Assembly: GCF_009793335.1 (NCBI RefSeq)
Contig: NZ_WING01000001.1
Location: forward strand, 3,906,001-3,970,000
Direction of reading: 5' to 3'
DNA: 64,000 nt
From: Actinomadura sp. J1-007
GTDB lineage: Bacteria; Actinomycetota; Actinomycetes; Streptosporangiales; Streptosporangiaceae
In this document: in pieces, positions 44,008-52,820 of the stretch
How the letters are laid out: the number at the start of each line of letters is the position of its first letter
How positions within the stretch are numbered: the stretch's first letter is position 1
Program-made: the position numbers and the translations under genes
The notes under the pieces: generated by a model
What the model saw: only the letters and a program-made list of their open reading frames with translations
Databases searched by the model: none
Told to the model about the DNA's origin: nothing

Positions 44008-44795
44008 ATGGTGGCTTGGCGTGCGTTGAGTGCCGGAACGGCCGCGGTGGCGGCCCTCGCGGCGGCCGTGGCGGTCGGGACCGGGCAGGGCGAGGGCGCT
44101 GCCTCGGCGCCCGCGCGGCGGACGGCGGCGGTGCGGCCGCTGTCGGGGAAGGTCGTGGTCATCGACCCCGGCCACAACGGACGCAACCACGCGCATCCGA
44201 AGACGATCAACAAGAAGGTGCCGGCGGGGCCGTTCCGCAAGGCGTGCGACACGACCGGGACCGCGACGAGCTCCGGCTACGCCGAGCACGCCTACACCTT
44301 CGACCTGGCGACCCGGCTCGCGGCGCTGCTGCGCGCGCAGGGCGCGACCGTGCGGCTGACGCGGCCGAACGACCGGGGCGTGGGGCCGTGCGTCAACGAG
44401 CGGGCCGCGATCGGCAACCGGATGCGGGCCGACGCCGCGATCTCGATCCACGCGGACGGCGCCCCGCGGCGCGGCGCGGCTTCCACGTGATCCTGCCGGG
44501 ATACCTGAAGGGCTACACGGGGCCGATCGTGAAGCCGTCCAAGCGGCTCGGGTACGACGTGCGCGACGCGTTCAAGCGCGGCGCGGGCCAGCCGTACGCG
44601 TCGTACATCGGCAAGAACGGCATCGACGTCCGCAAGGACCTCGGCGGGCTCAACCTGTCGAAGGTGCCGAAGGTGTTCATCGAGTGCGGCAACATGCGCA
44701 ACGCCACGGACGCCGGGAAGATGCGGACGCCCGCCTGGCGCCAGCGGGCCGCCGGCGCGCTGGCCGCGGGCCTCACCGCCTACCTGAGGCGCTGA
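44008..44795 (+). CDS. N-acetylmuramoyl-L-alanine amidase (Amidase_3), frameshifted in this sequence
   Basis: Secreted zinc amidase that cleaves the MurNAc-L-Ala bond of peptidoglycan. A signal peptide spans about residues 1-32. The Amidase_3 fold shows VVVIDPGHNG (zinc His), EHAYTFDLATRLAALL (zinc Glu), ISIHADGAP (zinc His) and, in another frame, GFHVILPGYLKG and VFIECGNMRN (catalytic Glu). One added base, most simply a C in the run at 44462-44465, joins them as ...HADGAPAARRGFHV and gives about 262 residues. ATG at 44008 chosen over an upstream TTG. Confidence 0.9.
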
Positions 44796-44866
44796 CGCGG
44801 GGAGCGGGACCCGCCCGCCGCGGCCCGGCCTGGTGGAACGTCCGAGGCGGCGCGTAGCATTCGAAC

Positions 44867-45556
44867 ATGCGATCGAATACGGTGCTCGGGTCGGCCGCCG
44901 ACTTCCGTCGCGGCGGGCGGCGGCCCCGGCGGCCGGGGCCGCTGGACGCGCACGTCGCCCAGGTGTTCCTGCGCGACCTGCGGGCCGCCGCGCCGCCGCA
45001 GCTCCCGATCTTCCGGTCCCGGACGCAGGGCGAGCTGCTCGCGCGGCTGCTGCTCGGTCCGGAGCGCGAGACGAGCATGCTCGACCTGGCGGTGATGCTC
45101 CGTACCGATCTCGGCACGGTCATCCGCGAGGTCGAGCGGCTGTCCCGCGCCGGGATCCTCACGCTGCGCCGCACGACGGCCGGGCGGCTGGTGCGGCGCG
45201 ACACCGGGAGCCCGCTCTACGAGCCGCTCGCGCGGCTGCTGATGCTGACTTTCGGGCCGGCGGCCGTGGTCGCCGAGGAGTTCGCGCGCGTGCCCCGGGT
45301 CGCGGAGCTGTACCTCTTCGGGGCCTGGGCCGAACGGCACGACGGCGTTCGCGGGGAGCCGCCCGGCGACGTGGAGGTCCTCGTGGTCGGCGACGCGGGG
45401 CGCGACGCGGCGTTCGACGCGGCGCAGGAGGCGACGGCGCGCCTCGGCCTGCCCGTGCATCCGGTCGTCCGCACGGTCGCGCAGTGGGAGGACGACGGCG
45501 ACCCGTTCCTGCGCGAGATCCGCGCCGGGCACCTGGTCAGGATCGACGCGGACTGA
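44867..45556 (+). CDS. Winged-helix protein fused to a nucleotidyltransferase domain
   Basis: A 229-residue two-domain protein. Residues 45-125 look like an ArsR/MarR-type winged helix (ETSMLDLAVMLRTDLGTVIREVERLSRAGILTLRR). Residues 135-225 resemble a minimal (MNT-type) nucleotidyltransferase: FGAWAERH (151-158), then GDVEVLVVG (167-175) with Asp168 and Glu170 in the metal positions. The usual Gly-Ser is Gly-Ala here, and the second acidic residue is Glu, so activity is uncertain. The inverted repeat ATTCGA-N8-TCGAAT (44859-44878) encloses the start codon, which suggests autoregulation. No antitoxin-like HEPN gene is adjacent. Confidence 0.78.
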   Translation: MRSNTVLGSAADFRRGGRRPRRPGPLDAHVAQVFLRDLRAAAPPQLPIFRSRTQGELLARLLLGPERETSMLDLAVMLRTDLGTVIREVERLSRAGILTLRRTTAGRLVRRDTGSPLYEPLARLLMLTFGPAAVVAEEFARVPRVAELYLFGAWAERHDGVRGEPPGDVEVLVVGDAGRDAAFDAAQEATARLGLPVHPVVRTVAQWEDDGDPFLREIRAGHLVRIDAD

Positions 45557-45767
45557 CGGCGGGCGGTGCGGGCGGTGCGGGCGGGGTTCGGGAGGGTGCG
45601 CCGGGCGCGCTCGACCGAGCGGGGTCCAGGAGGGTGCGCCGGGGGCGCTCGACCGGGCGGGGCGGCCGTGATCGTGCCGTACCGGCGTTCCGGGGTGGAA
45701 TCTCGTGATTGCCGCGTGATCCGACCGAGACGTAACTATGATCATGAACTCGTACCGAAAGGGGATC

Positions 45768-47222
45768 GTGTTGAGTCGCAAGTGGGTCCTCGGGCCGGCC
45801 GGGTTCGTCGCCGCCGCCGCGCTGACCGCCTCGTGCGGGTCGGTGAACGCCGGGCAGGTCGCGCACACGCAGGCCGCCGCCGGGTCCAAGAGCAAGGTCG
45901 CCGAACGGCTGAGATCCACCCTGGACGGGCTGAGGTTCCAGGAGGTCCTCGACACGGCACCGCCCGGATCGCAGGCCCAGGCGCGCCTGCTGGACGACGC
46001 GTTCGACAAGGAGGCGCGCCAGACGCCGCGCGCCCGGACGAACGCGGCCGGGACCAAGGCCGCCGCCGCGGCGGAGCCGATCGTCCAGCAGCCGCAGATC
46101 GACGCGACGGTCATCGAGCTGAACGGCAAGGGCCGTCCCGTCTCGGCCGGGACCGTCCTGATGAGCCCGAAGTACAAGAACGGCGTCGTCGTCCCGCTCG
46201 ACAAGAACCTGTCCACGCAGGACGTGCGGTGGCGGCAGTGGGACGACAAGGGCTGGTACGCCAACAAGGGGCAGGGGACGATCGACGTCGTCCCCGGACG
46301 CGAGAAGGCGCCGCTCGACCACATGCTCGCCTACCCGGCGTCCGTGCTGAAGCTGATGGTCAACTTCGGCGTGCTGCGGCTGGTCGACCGCGGCGAGGTC
46401 AAGCTGGACTCGACCTACGAGTACAAGCCGACCGAGATCAGCAGCCTGTGCGGCGGCGCGAGCGCCAAGACCGTCCGCACGTACATCGACGAGTCGCTGA
46501 CCGCGTCGTCCAACGCCTCGTCCTGCGCGCTGATCAAGCTGCTGCACGACCACAAGGCCGTCGACCCGCTCAACAAGACGTTCCAGGACCTCGGGCTGAC
46601 GACGCTCCAGCTCAAGGGCACCAACCCGGTCAACGGCGGGCACTGGGGCAACCCGGTCACGATGAGCTCGCTCGACACCGCCAAGCTGCTGGCGCTGGTC
46701 AACGGCGTTCCGGGCAAGGCGTGGACCGCGCCGAACGGCAGGCCGGTGACGAGCGCCGTGCTGAGCCCGGCCTCGCGCAGGTTCTTCGTGAACGAGCTGA
46801 AGCAGCAGGGCTTCAACGACATGCTCTCGTCGGTGAACCGGTGCGGCGGCGCGTACCCGGCGCCCGGCCTCCCGAACGCGGCGCCGTCGCGCTGGATCGG
46901 CGCGGACGGCACGGTGACCGTGGCCGGCGCGAAGTTCGGCCGGGACGTGCGGCCGTGCAACAAGAAGGCCGAGGTGTCGTTCGCCCACAAGACCGGCTGG
47001 GTCAACAACTCGGCGGGCGACGCGGGCATCGTCCGGGCGCTGCCGGGCAAGGGCGGGCGCAGCTACGTGATCGTGGTGTTCTCCAACCTCGGCACGCAGT
47101 ACGTCGACGCGAACCGCACGGCGACGCCGCCCGGCGTCTACCCGTACACCTACACCGAGAAGTTCGCGAAGCTCGGCCGGCTGATGGACGCCTACGAGAA
47201 GCGCCGCGCCGCCGGGCGATGA
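45768..47222 (+). CDS. Class A beta-lactamase-related serine hydrolase, lipoprotein
   Basis: A penicillin-interacting-type protein anchored by lipid. The start used is GTG 45768 (or TTG 45771), because AAAGGGGA lies just before it and gives a compact lipoprotein signal ending in the lipobox LTASC. An ATG at 45738 lies further upstream in frame. Active-site motifs are S192-V-L-K195, S247-S-N249 and K408-T-G410. The spacing between the first and last motif is about 50 residues longer than in true class A beta-lactamases, so a cell-wall peptidase or esterase role is as likely as lactam hydrolysis. About 484 residues. Confidence 0.85.
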   Translation: MLSRKWVLGPAGFVAAAALTASCGSVNAGQVAHTQAAAGSKSKVAERLRSTLDGLRFQEVLDTAPPGSQAQARLLDDAFDKEARQTPRARTNAAGTKAAAAAEPIVQQPQIDATVIELNGKGRPVSAGTVLMSPKYKNGVVVPLDKNLSTQDVRWRQWDDKGWYANKGQGTIDVVPGREKAPLDHMLAYPASVLKLMVNFGVLRLVDRGEVKLDSTYEYKPTEISSLCGGASAKTVRTYIDESLTASSNASSCALIKLLHDHKAVDPLNKTFQDLGLTTLQLKGTNPVNGGHWGNPVTMSSLDTAKLLALVNGVPGKAWTAPNGRPVTSAVLSPASRRFFVNELKQQGFNDMLSSVNRCGGAYPAPGLPNAAPSRWIGADGTVTVAGAKFGRDVRPCNKKAEVSFAHKTGWVNNSAGDAGIVRALPGKGGRSYVIVVFSNLGTQYVDANRTATPPGVYPYTYTEKFAKLGRLMDAYEKRRAAGR

Positions 47223-47282
47223 GCGTTCCGCCCGTGGCGGATAGCGGGGCGAACGGGGCGCGGAGCGGCTAGGTTCGCGGGC

Positions 47283-48116
47283 ATGCGACAGGTGATCACG
47301 AACGACGGCCGCGCGCTCGCCGTGGAGGAGTGGGGCGTCCCGGACGGGGCCCCGGTGGTGTATCTGCACGGCACCCCGGTCGGGCGGCTGGCGCGGCACC
47401 CGGACGCGGGCCTGTTCGCCCGGCTCGGGATCAGGCTGATCACCTACGACCGGCCGGGGTACGGCGCGTCCGCGCCCCGGCCGGGCCGCGCCGTCGCGGA
47501 CGCGGCGGACGACGTCGCCGCTGTCGCCGACGCGCTCGGCCTCGACCGGTTCCCGCTGTTCGGGGTGTCGGGCGGCGGCCCGCACGCGCTGGCGTTCGCC
47601 GCCCGGCATCCCGGCCGCGTCACCCGCGTGGCCTCCCTCGCCGCGCTCGCGCCCCGCGACGCCCGCGGCCTGGACTGGACGGCCGGGATGATGCCCTCCA
47701 ACGAGGACAGCGCCGTCGCCGCCCTCATCGGCCGTCCCGCCGTCGAGTCGCACCTGGCGGCGGTCGGGTCGGCGGAGCGCCCGCCGCTGCCCGACACCGA
47801 GACGTCCGTCATCGGGCGGCCCGAGATCAAGGCGATGCTGGACGAGGCGTTCGCCGACGCGCTGCGTCCCGGGCTGGACGGCTGGGTCGACGACGTCGTG
47901 GCGCTCTTCGGCCAGCCGTGGGGCTTCGACCCCGCCGCCGTCACCGTCCCCGTACGGCTCTGGCACGGCGTGCAGGACCCCGTCGTCCCGTTCGCGCACG
48001 CCGAGTGGCTCGCCGCCCGCATTCCCGGCGCGGTCTTCGTACGCGGCGAGGAGGACGGGCACGCGGGCCACTTCGACGCCACCCCGGCGACGCTGGAGTG
48101 GCTCCTCGACGGCTGA
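47283..48116 (+). CDS. Alpha/beta hydrolase
   Basis: A 277-residue alpha/beta-hydrolase-fold enzyme: oxyanion stretch YLHGTPVGR, nucleophile elbow GVSGGGPHAL, acid near LWHGVQDPVVP, and a His in EDGHAGHF. ATG at 47283. The gap after the previous gene has no terminator. Substrate unknown. Confidence 0.88.
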   Translation: MRQVITNDGRALAVEEWGVPDGAPVVYLHGTPVGRLARHPDAGLFARLGIRLITYDRPGYGASAPRPGRAVADAADDVAAVADALGLDRFPLFGVSGGGPHALAFAARHPGRVTRVASLAALAPRDARGLDWTAGMMPSNEDSAVAALIGRPAVESHLAAVGSAERPPLPDTETSVIGRPEIKAMLDEAFADALRPGLDGWVDDVVALFGQPWGFDPAAVTVPVRLWHGVQDPVVPFAHAEWLAARIPGAVFVRGEEDGHAGHFDATPATLEWLLDG

Positions 48117-48146
48117 CCGCCCGTTCCCCGGGGGCCGGGTGCGGGC

Positions 48147-48225
48147 TCAGCCGGGCGGAGCGTAGCGGCCGTTCCTCGCGTTCCGCCGGTTCCTCGCGTT
48201 CAGCCGGGCAGGGCGTAGCGGCCGT
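48147..48225. repeat. Duplicated 3' end of mutY
   Basis: The 26 bases that encode the last residues and stop of mutY (48200-48225) recur at 48147-48172 with two differences. The intervening bases hold TTCCTCGCGTTC twice (48172-48183, 48190-48201). It looks like a local tandem duplication in the convergent gap between the hydrolase and mutY. Confidence 0.6.
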
Positions 48226-49084
48226 CGTCCAGCGGGTCCACCAGGCCGTCCGCGATCAGGGCGTCCAGGGCCCGTTCCCGCTGGACGGGCTCGGACCAGA
48301 CGACGTCCAGCTCCGGCTTGCGGACGGGCCCCTCGGCGTTGCGCAGCACTTCGAGGATGCGGCCCCGGCACTGCCGGTCGGTGCCCGCGTACGTCTGGCC
48401 CTTGCGCGGCGGCCCGTCGTAGGCCGGACGGCCCGCGCGCTGCCACGCGCACCGCGCGAGCACCGGGCAGTCGACGCAGCGCGGCGAGCGGGCCGTGCAG
48501 ACCAGCGCGCCGAGCTCCATCACCGCGACGCTCCAGCGCGCGGCGGTGGGCGGGTCGAGCGGCAGCAGCGACTCGGCGAGCCGTACCTCCGCGCGCGTCT
48601 GCGACCTCGGCGGGTACTCCTCGGCGGAGACCAGCCGGGCCAGCACCCGCCGGACGTTGGTGTCGAGCACCGCGTGCCGCCCCCGGAACGCGAAGCTCGC
48701 CACGGCCGCCGCCGTGTAGGCGCCGATGCCGGGCAGGGCGAGCAGGTCGTCGTGCGACGACGGGACCTCGCCGCCGTGCCGTTCGACGATCGCGGCGGCG
48801 CTCGCGTGCAGCCGCAGCGCGCGGCGCGGATAGCCGAGGCGGCCCCACGCCCGCACGGCCTCGCCGGACGGCTCGGCGGCGAGCGCGGCGGGCTCGGGCC
48901 AGCGCTCCAGCCACTCGCGCCAGACCGGCAGGACGCGGGCCACCGGGGTCTGCTGGAGCATGATCTCGCTGACCAGCACGCCCCACGGGGTGGCGTCCGG
49001 GGCCCGCCAGGGCAGGTCGCGGGCGTTCGCCTCGTACCAGGCGAGGATCGGGTCGTGGTAGGCGGGGGAGTTCGGAATCTGCAT
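48200..49084 (-). CDS. mutY: A/G-specific adenine DNA glycosylase (MutY)
   Basis: Removes adenine mispaired with 8-oxoguanine. The 294-residue protein shows EIMLQQTPVARV with the catalytic Glu, the HhH motif LPGIGAYTAAAVASFAF, the catalytic Asp in LDTNVRR, and the 4Fe-4S loop C-x6-C-x2-C-x5-C (CTARSPRCVDCPVLARC). It lacks the C-terminal NUDIX-like domain of enterobacterial MutY, as short actinobacterial forms do. ATG at 49084 preferred; a GTG seven codons upstream is possible. Confidence 0.96.
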   Translation of the reverse strand: MQIPNSPAYHDPILAWYEANARDLPWRAPDATPWGVLVSEIMLQQTPVARVLPVWREWLERWPEPAALAAEPSGEAVRAWGRLGYPRRALRLHASAAAIVERHGGEVPSSHDDLLALPGIGAYTAAAVASFAFRGRHAVLDTNVRRVLARLVSAEEYPPRSQTRAEVRLAESLLPLDPPTAARWSVAVMELGALVCTARSPRCVDCPVLARCAWQRAGRPAYDGPPRKGQTYAGTDRQCRGRILEVLRNAEGPVRKPELDVVWSEPVQRERALDALIADGLVDPLDDGRYALPG

Positions 49085-49170
49085 GACGACTCGCCATTGT
49101 GGCACGGCGGGACGCGCCCGGCACGGCGGGTCGCGCCGCCTCCCGGGACCCGCGAATGCATACTGACCGT

Positions 49171-49830
49171 ATGGGTGCGGACACCGGTCGTGATCCCGGC
49201 GGCCTCGACCAGTACTGGCGCCGGCGCGCCATCGCGCTCGGCGGCGTCATCGGCGCCGTCGGCCTGCTGGCGTGGGCCTGCGCCGGCGACGGCGGCGAGG
49301 AGGGCAAGCCGCTGCGCAACGCGGCGGCGACGGCGGGCCCGTCCCCGTCGGGGGTCCCGATCCCCTCGGCGATGCCGACCGTCACCGTCACCGCGACCGC
49401 CAAGGTCACCGCGACGCCGAAGCCCGCGCAGAAGCCCGGCGACGCCTGCGACGCCCGCGACGTCGTGGTCACCATGGCCGCGACCCGCGAGACGTACGCG
49501 GCGGGGGAGCAGCCCCAGTTCCGCCTGACGGCCGTCAACACCGGCGGGCGCGCCTGCACGTTCGACGTCGGCCCGCGCTCCCTCGACGTGCGCGTCACGT
49601 CCGGCTCGGACCGGGTGTGGTCGTCGGCGCAGTGCGACCGGGGCGACGGCTCGTCCATCCAGATGCTCCGCCGCGGGATCCCCTACGCCGCGACGATCAC
49701 GTGGGACCGCAAGCGCGGCTCGGGCCGCTGCCAGGGCAAGCGCCTGCCCGTACGTCCCGGGACCTACGTCGCCAAGGTCCACTCGCCCGACAAGATCAAG
49801 GTCCGCAAGCAGATCTTCTCCCTGCGCTGA
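49171..49830 (+). CDS. Putative lipoprotein with a beta-rich outer domain
   Basis: A 219-residue protein. A basic start (YWRRR) and hydrophobic helix (AIALGGVIGAVGLLAWA) end in a lipobox-like LAWAC, followed by a Pro/Thr/Ala linker with repeated TVTVTATAKVTATPKP. The beta-rich domain contains FRLTAVNTGGRACTFDVG and a C-terminal GTYVAKVHSPDKIKVRKQIFSL. It resembles DUF4232-like actinomycete surface proteins, but I cannot name a family with confidence. It is divergent from mutY and converges with disA. Confidence 0.75.
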   Translation: MGADTGRDPGGLDQYWRRRAIALGGVIGAVGLLAWACAGDGGEEGKPLRNAAATAGPSPSGVPIPSAMPTVTVTATAKVTATPKPAQKPGDACDARDVVVTMAATRETYAAGEQPQFRLTAVNTGGRACTFDVGPRSLDVRVTSGSDRVWSSAQCDRGDGSSIQMLRRGIPYAATITWDRKRGSGRCQGKRLPVRPGTYVAKVHSPDKIKVRKQIFSLR

Positions 49831-49878
49831 GCCGCCCCCCGCGGCGCCACGGGCCCGCCCGCGGAGGCGGGGACGGGG

Positions 49879-50961
49879 TCAGACGTAGCGTTCGAGGATG
49901 GACGACTCGGCGAGGCGGGAGAGGCCCTCGCGGACGCTGCGGGCGCGGGACTCGCCCACGCCGCCGACGGCCTGGAGGTCGTCGATGCTGGCCGCCAGGA
50001 GTTTCTGGAGGCCGCCGAAGTGCTCGACGAGGCGCTCGACCACCAGGCTCGGCAGGCGCGGGACCTTGGCCAGCAGGCGGTAGCCCTTGGGGCTGACCGG
50101 CAGGTCGAGCGCGTCAGGGCCGGAGAAGCCCATCACCTCGGCGACCGTCGACAGGTCGAGCAGCTCGTTGGCCGACAGCACGTCGAGGTCGGCGAGGACG
50201 GCCTCGACGCCGCGGGCGCGGGTGTCGGCGGACGGGTAGTCGCGCACGATCAGCTCGCGGTCGACGTCGACGCCGGAGACCAGCTCGTCGAGCTGGAGGG
50301 ACAGCAGCCGGCCGTCGGTGCCGAGCTCGACCACGTAGCCCTCGATCTCGTCGGCGATGCGGCGCACCATCTCCAGGCGCTGCACGACCGCGCTGACGTC
50401 GCGGACCGTGACCAGGTCCTCGATCTCCAGGGCCGACAGCGTGCCGGACACCTCGTCGAGGCGCAGCTTGTAGCGTTCGAGCGTCGCGAGCGCCTGGTTG
50501 GCCTTCGACAGGATCGCCGCCGAGTCCTCCAGGACGTAGCGGATGCCGTCGAGGTAGAGCGCGATGATGTGCATCGACTGGCTGACCGAGATCACCGGGT
50601 AGCGGGTCTGCCGCGCGACCCGTTCGGCGGTGCGGTGCCGGGTGCCGGACTCCTCGGTCGGGATCGTGGAGTCGGGCACCAGGTGCACGGCCGCGCGCAC
50701 GATGCGGTCGTGGGTGCCGTCGAGGACGATCGCGCCGTCCATCTTGGCGAGCTCGCGCAGCCGCGTCGCGGAGAACTCCACGTCGAGCTCGAAGCCGCCG
50801 CTGCACAGCTCCTCGACGAGCTGGTCGTAGCCGAGCACGATCAGGCCGCCGGTGTGCCCCCGCAGGATCCTCTCCAGTCCGTCGCGGATCTGGGTGCCCG
50901 GGGCCACCGCGGCGAGCGTGGCGCGGCGTCGTTCGTCATGAGGCTTGTCTAGTGATGGCAC
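49879..50961 (-). CDS. disA: Diadenylate cyclase DisA (DNA-integrity scanning, c-di-AMP synthase)
   Basis: Makes c-di-AMP from two ATP and scans DNA for damage. The 360-residue protein has the DAC domain with DGA (75-77) and RHR (108-110, in SGTRHRTAERVAR), a helical spine (about 150-290), and a C-terminal HhH DNA-binding domain (LQAVGGVGESRARSVREGLSRL). It aligns closely with the mycobacterial DisA I remember. GTG start at 50961. radA lies upstream on the same strand, the usual disA-radA pairing, with 114 bases between. The product probably binds the riboswitch at 37226. Confidence 0.97.
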   Translation of the reverse strand: MPSLDKPHDERRRATLAAVAPGTQIRDGLERILRGHTGGLIVLGYDQLVEELCSGGFELDVEFSATRLRELAKMDGAIVLDGTHDRIVRAAVHLVPDSTIPTEESGTRHRTAERVARQTRYPVISVSQSMHIIALYLDGIRYVLEDSAAILSKANQALATLERYKLRLDEVSGTLSALEIEDLVTVRDVSAVVQRLEMVRRIADEIEGYVVELGTDGRLLSLQLDELVSGVDVDRELIVRDYPSADTRARGVEAVLADLDVLSANELLDLSTVAEVMGFSGPDALDLPVSPKGYRLLAKVPRLPSLVVERLVEHFGGLQKLLAASIDDLQAVGGVGESRARSVREGLSRLAESSILERYV

Positions 50962-51074
50962 CTGGCCCCCGGAGGTCGCTGGACGGCGTCAGTTTACCGA
51001 GGAGGCGCGCGCGCCGGTTCCTCCCCTGGTCGCAAGCGTGCGGGGTCGCGCGTAATACTCTGGCGTGAGGTGCG

Positions 51075-52730
51075 TTACGGCGCCGTAAAGGAAACCTGGA
51101 GCGCCTGCTGGAGGCTGTCGACCTCCATCACCTTCATCCCCTCGTAGCTCGACAGCTGCGGATCGGCCCGCCGCAGCGGCGATCCGTCGGCCAGTTCGAG
51201 CGAGCCGCGCGGCACGACGGCGTGCTTGAAGCCGAGCCTGGCGGCCTCGGCGAGCCGGCGCTGGACGCCCGGCACGACGCGCACCTCCCCGGCCAGGCCC
51301 ACCTCGCCGAGCGCGATGAGGCTGCCCGACAGGGCCTGCTCGACCGTGGACCCGGCGACGGCGAGGGCCAGCGCGAGGTCGACGGAGGTCTCGGAGAGGC
51401 GGACGCCGCCGACCGTGGAGACGTACACGTCCTGCTCGTGCATGGAGATCTTGCAGCGCTGGGCGAGGACGGCGAGGACCATCGCGACCCGCGAGGTGTC
51501 GAGGCCGGACGACGCGCGCCGCGGCGACGGCAGGTGCGACTTGGCGACCAGCGCCTGCACCTCGGCGACCAGCGGGCGGCGCCCCTCCAGCGTGACCGTG
51601 ACGCACGTGCCGGGGACGGGCTCCTCGCGGCGGGTGAGGAACAGCCCGGACGGGTCGGGCAGCCCGACGATGCCGACCTCGGACAGGTCGAAGCAGCCGA
51701 GCTCGTCGGTCGGGCCGTAGCGGTTCTTGACGGCGCGGATCATGCGGAGCCGGCTGTGCCGGTCGCCCTCGAAGTACAGCACGACGTCGACCAGGTGCTC
51801 CAGCAGGCGCGGACCGGCGATCGCGCCCTCCTTGGTCACGTGGCCGACCAGCACGACCGTGACGCCGCGCTCCTTGGCGACGCGGATCAGGTTGGCGGCG
51901 ACCTCGCGGATCTGCGTGACGCCGCCCGGGGCGCCGTCGACCTCGGACGTGCCGATCGTCTGGATGGAGTCGACCACCAGCAGCGCGGGCTCGACGGCCT
52001 CGACGTGCCCGAGGACGGCCGACAGCTCGGTCTCGGCGGCGAGGTAGAGGTCGTCGGTGATGGCGCCCACCCGGTCGGCGCGCAGCCGCACCTGCTCGGC
52101 CGACTCCTCGCCCGTCACGTACAGCACGGGCCTGCGCACGCCGTCGCCCGTCGGCCGCGCCTCCGAACCGCCACCGGAGCCGGAGCCACGGACCCCGTTG
52201 CCTGTTGGCCCAGCCTCCGTTCCGCCGCCGGAGCCCGCGCCCCGCGCGCTGTCGCCGGTCGGCCGGGCCCCCGAGCCGTTGGCGGTGGCCGCGCTCCGCG
52301 CGGCGTCGCCGGGCGGACCGGCCCCCGATCCGCTGGCGGTGGCCGCGCCACGCGCGGCGTCGGCGTTGGGCGGGACGCCGCCGGTGGACGCGAGGGCGGC
52401 CACTTCGAGCAGGAGGGTGGACTTGCCGATGCCGGGCTCGCCGGCCAGCAGGAGCACCGCGCCCGGGACGATGCCGCCGCCGAGGACGCGGTCGAGCTCG
52501 TCGAGGCCGGTCGGCCTGGTCTGCGCGGACCGTACGTCCACCTGACCGATCGGGCGCGCGGGGCTGCTCACCACCCCGGCGGTCACCACCCGCGCGGGCG
52601 TGGCGCTGCCCGCCTCGGTCACCGAGCCCCACGCCTGGCACTCGCCGCAGCGCCCCACCCACTTGGACGTCTGCCAGCCGCACTCCGCGCAGCGGTAGGC
52701 CGCCTTGGCCGCCGTCTTCGCCTTCGCCAT
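51075..52730 (-). CDS. radA: DNA repair ATPase RadA (Sms) with a repeat insert
   Basis: RecA-like branch-migration helicase of recombinational repair. The 551-residue protein has a four-Cys zinc finger (Cys14, 17, 28, 31), Walker A GEPGIGKST (97-105), Walker B-like LLVVDSIQTI, the RadA-specific KNRYG and a C-terminal Lon-like domain. Between Walker A and VLYVTGEES it carries four tandem 18-residue Gly/Ala-rich repeats (residues 124-195); without them its length, about 479, is normal. ATG at 52730 gives the standard MAKAKTAAKAAYRCAECGW start. Confidence 0.96.
   Translation of the reverse strand: MAKAKTAAKAAYRCAECGWQTSKWVGRCGECQAWGSVTEAGSATPARVVTAGVVSSPARPIGQVDVRSAQTRPTGLDELDRVLGGGIVPGAVLLLAGEPGIGKSTLLLEVAALASTGGVPPNADAARGAATASGSGAGPPGDAARSAATANGSGARPTGDSARGAGSGGGTEAGPTGNGVRGSGSGGGSEARPTGDGVRRPVLYVTGEESAEQVRLRADRVGAITDDLYLAAETELSAVLGHVEAVEPALLVVDSIQTIGTSEVDGAPGGVTQIREVAANLIRVAKERGVTVVLVGHVTKEGAIAGPRLLEHLVDVVLYFEGDRHSRLRMIRAVKNRYGPTDELGCFDLSEVGIVGLPDPSGLFLTRREEPVPGTCVTVTLEGRRPLVAEVQALVAKSHLPSPRRASSGLDTSRVAMVLAVLAQRCKISMHEQDVYVSTVGGVRLSETSVDLALALAVAGSTVEQALSGSLIALGEVGLAGEVRVVPGVQRRLAEAARLGFKHAVVPRGSLELADGSPLRRADPQLSSYEGMKVMEVDSLQQALQVSFTAP
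52146..52361 (-). repeat. Four tandem 54-bp repeats inside radA
   Basis: Each unit encodes 18 residues of the form (D/N)-(A/S/G)-(A/V)-R-G-A-x-x-x-G-S/G-x-A/E-A-G/R-P-P/T-G. The units cover codons 124-195 of radA without breaking the frame, and all four have diverged at several positions. Confidence 0.9.
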
Positions 52731-52820
52731 GCGCCGAAGCGTAGAGCCCGCCGGTGACATTCCGTGGCCGGCGGGCCCGGCGACCCGCTCCGCGCGGGCG
52801 CGGACGGGTGGGGGCGAGGG

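Noticed and set aside
52146..52361. Regular repeats in radA and the esterase gene as a CRISPR array
   Set aside because: Units are contiguous, keep the reading frame and have no spacers; no cas gene is present.
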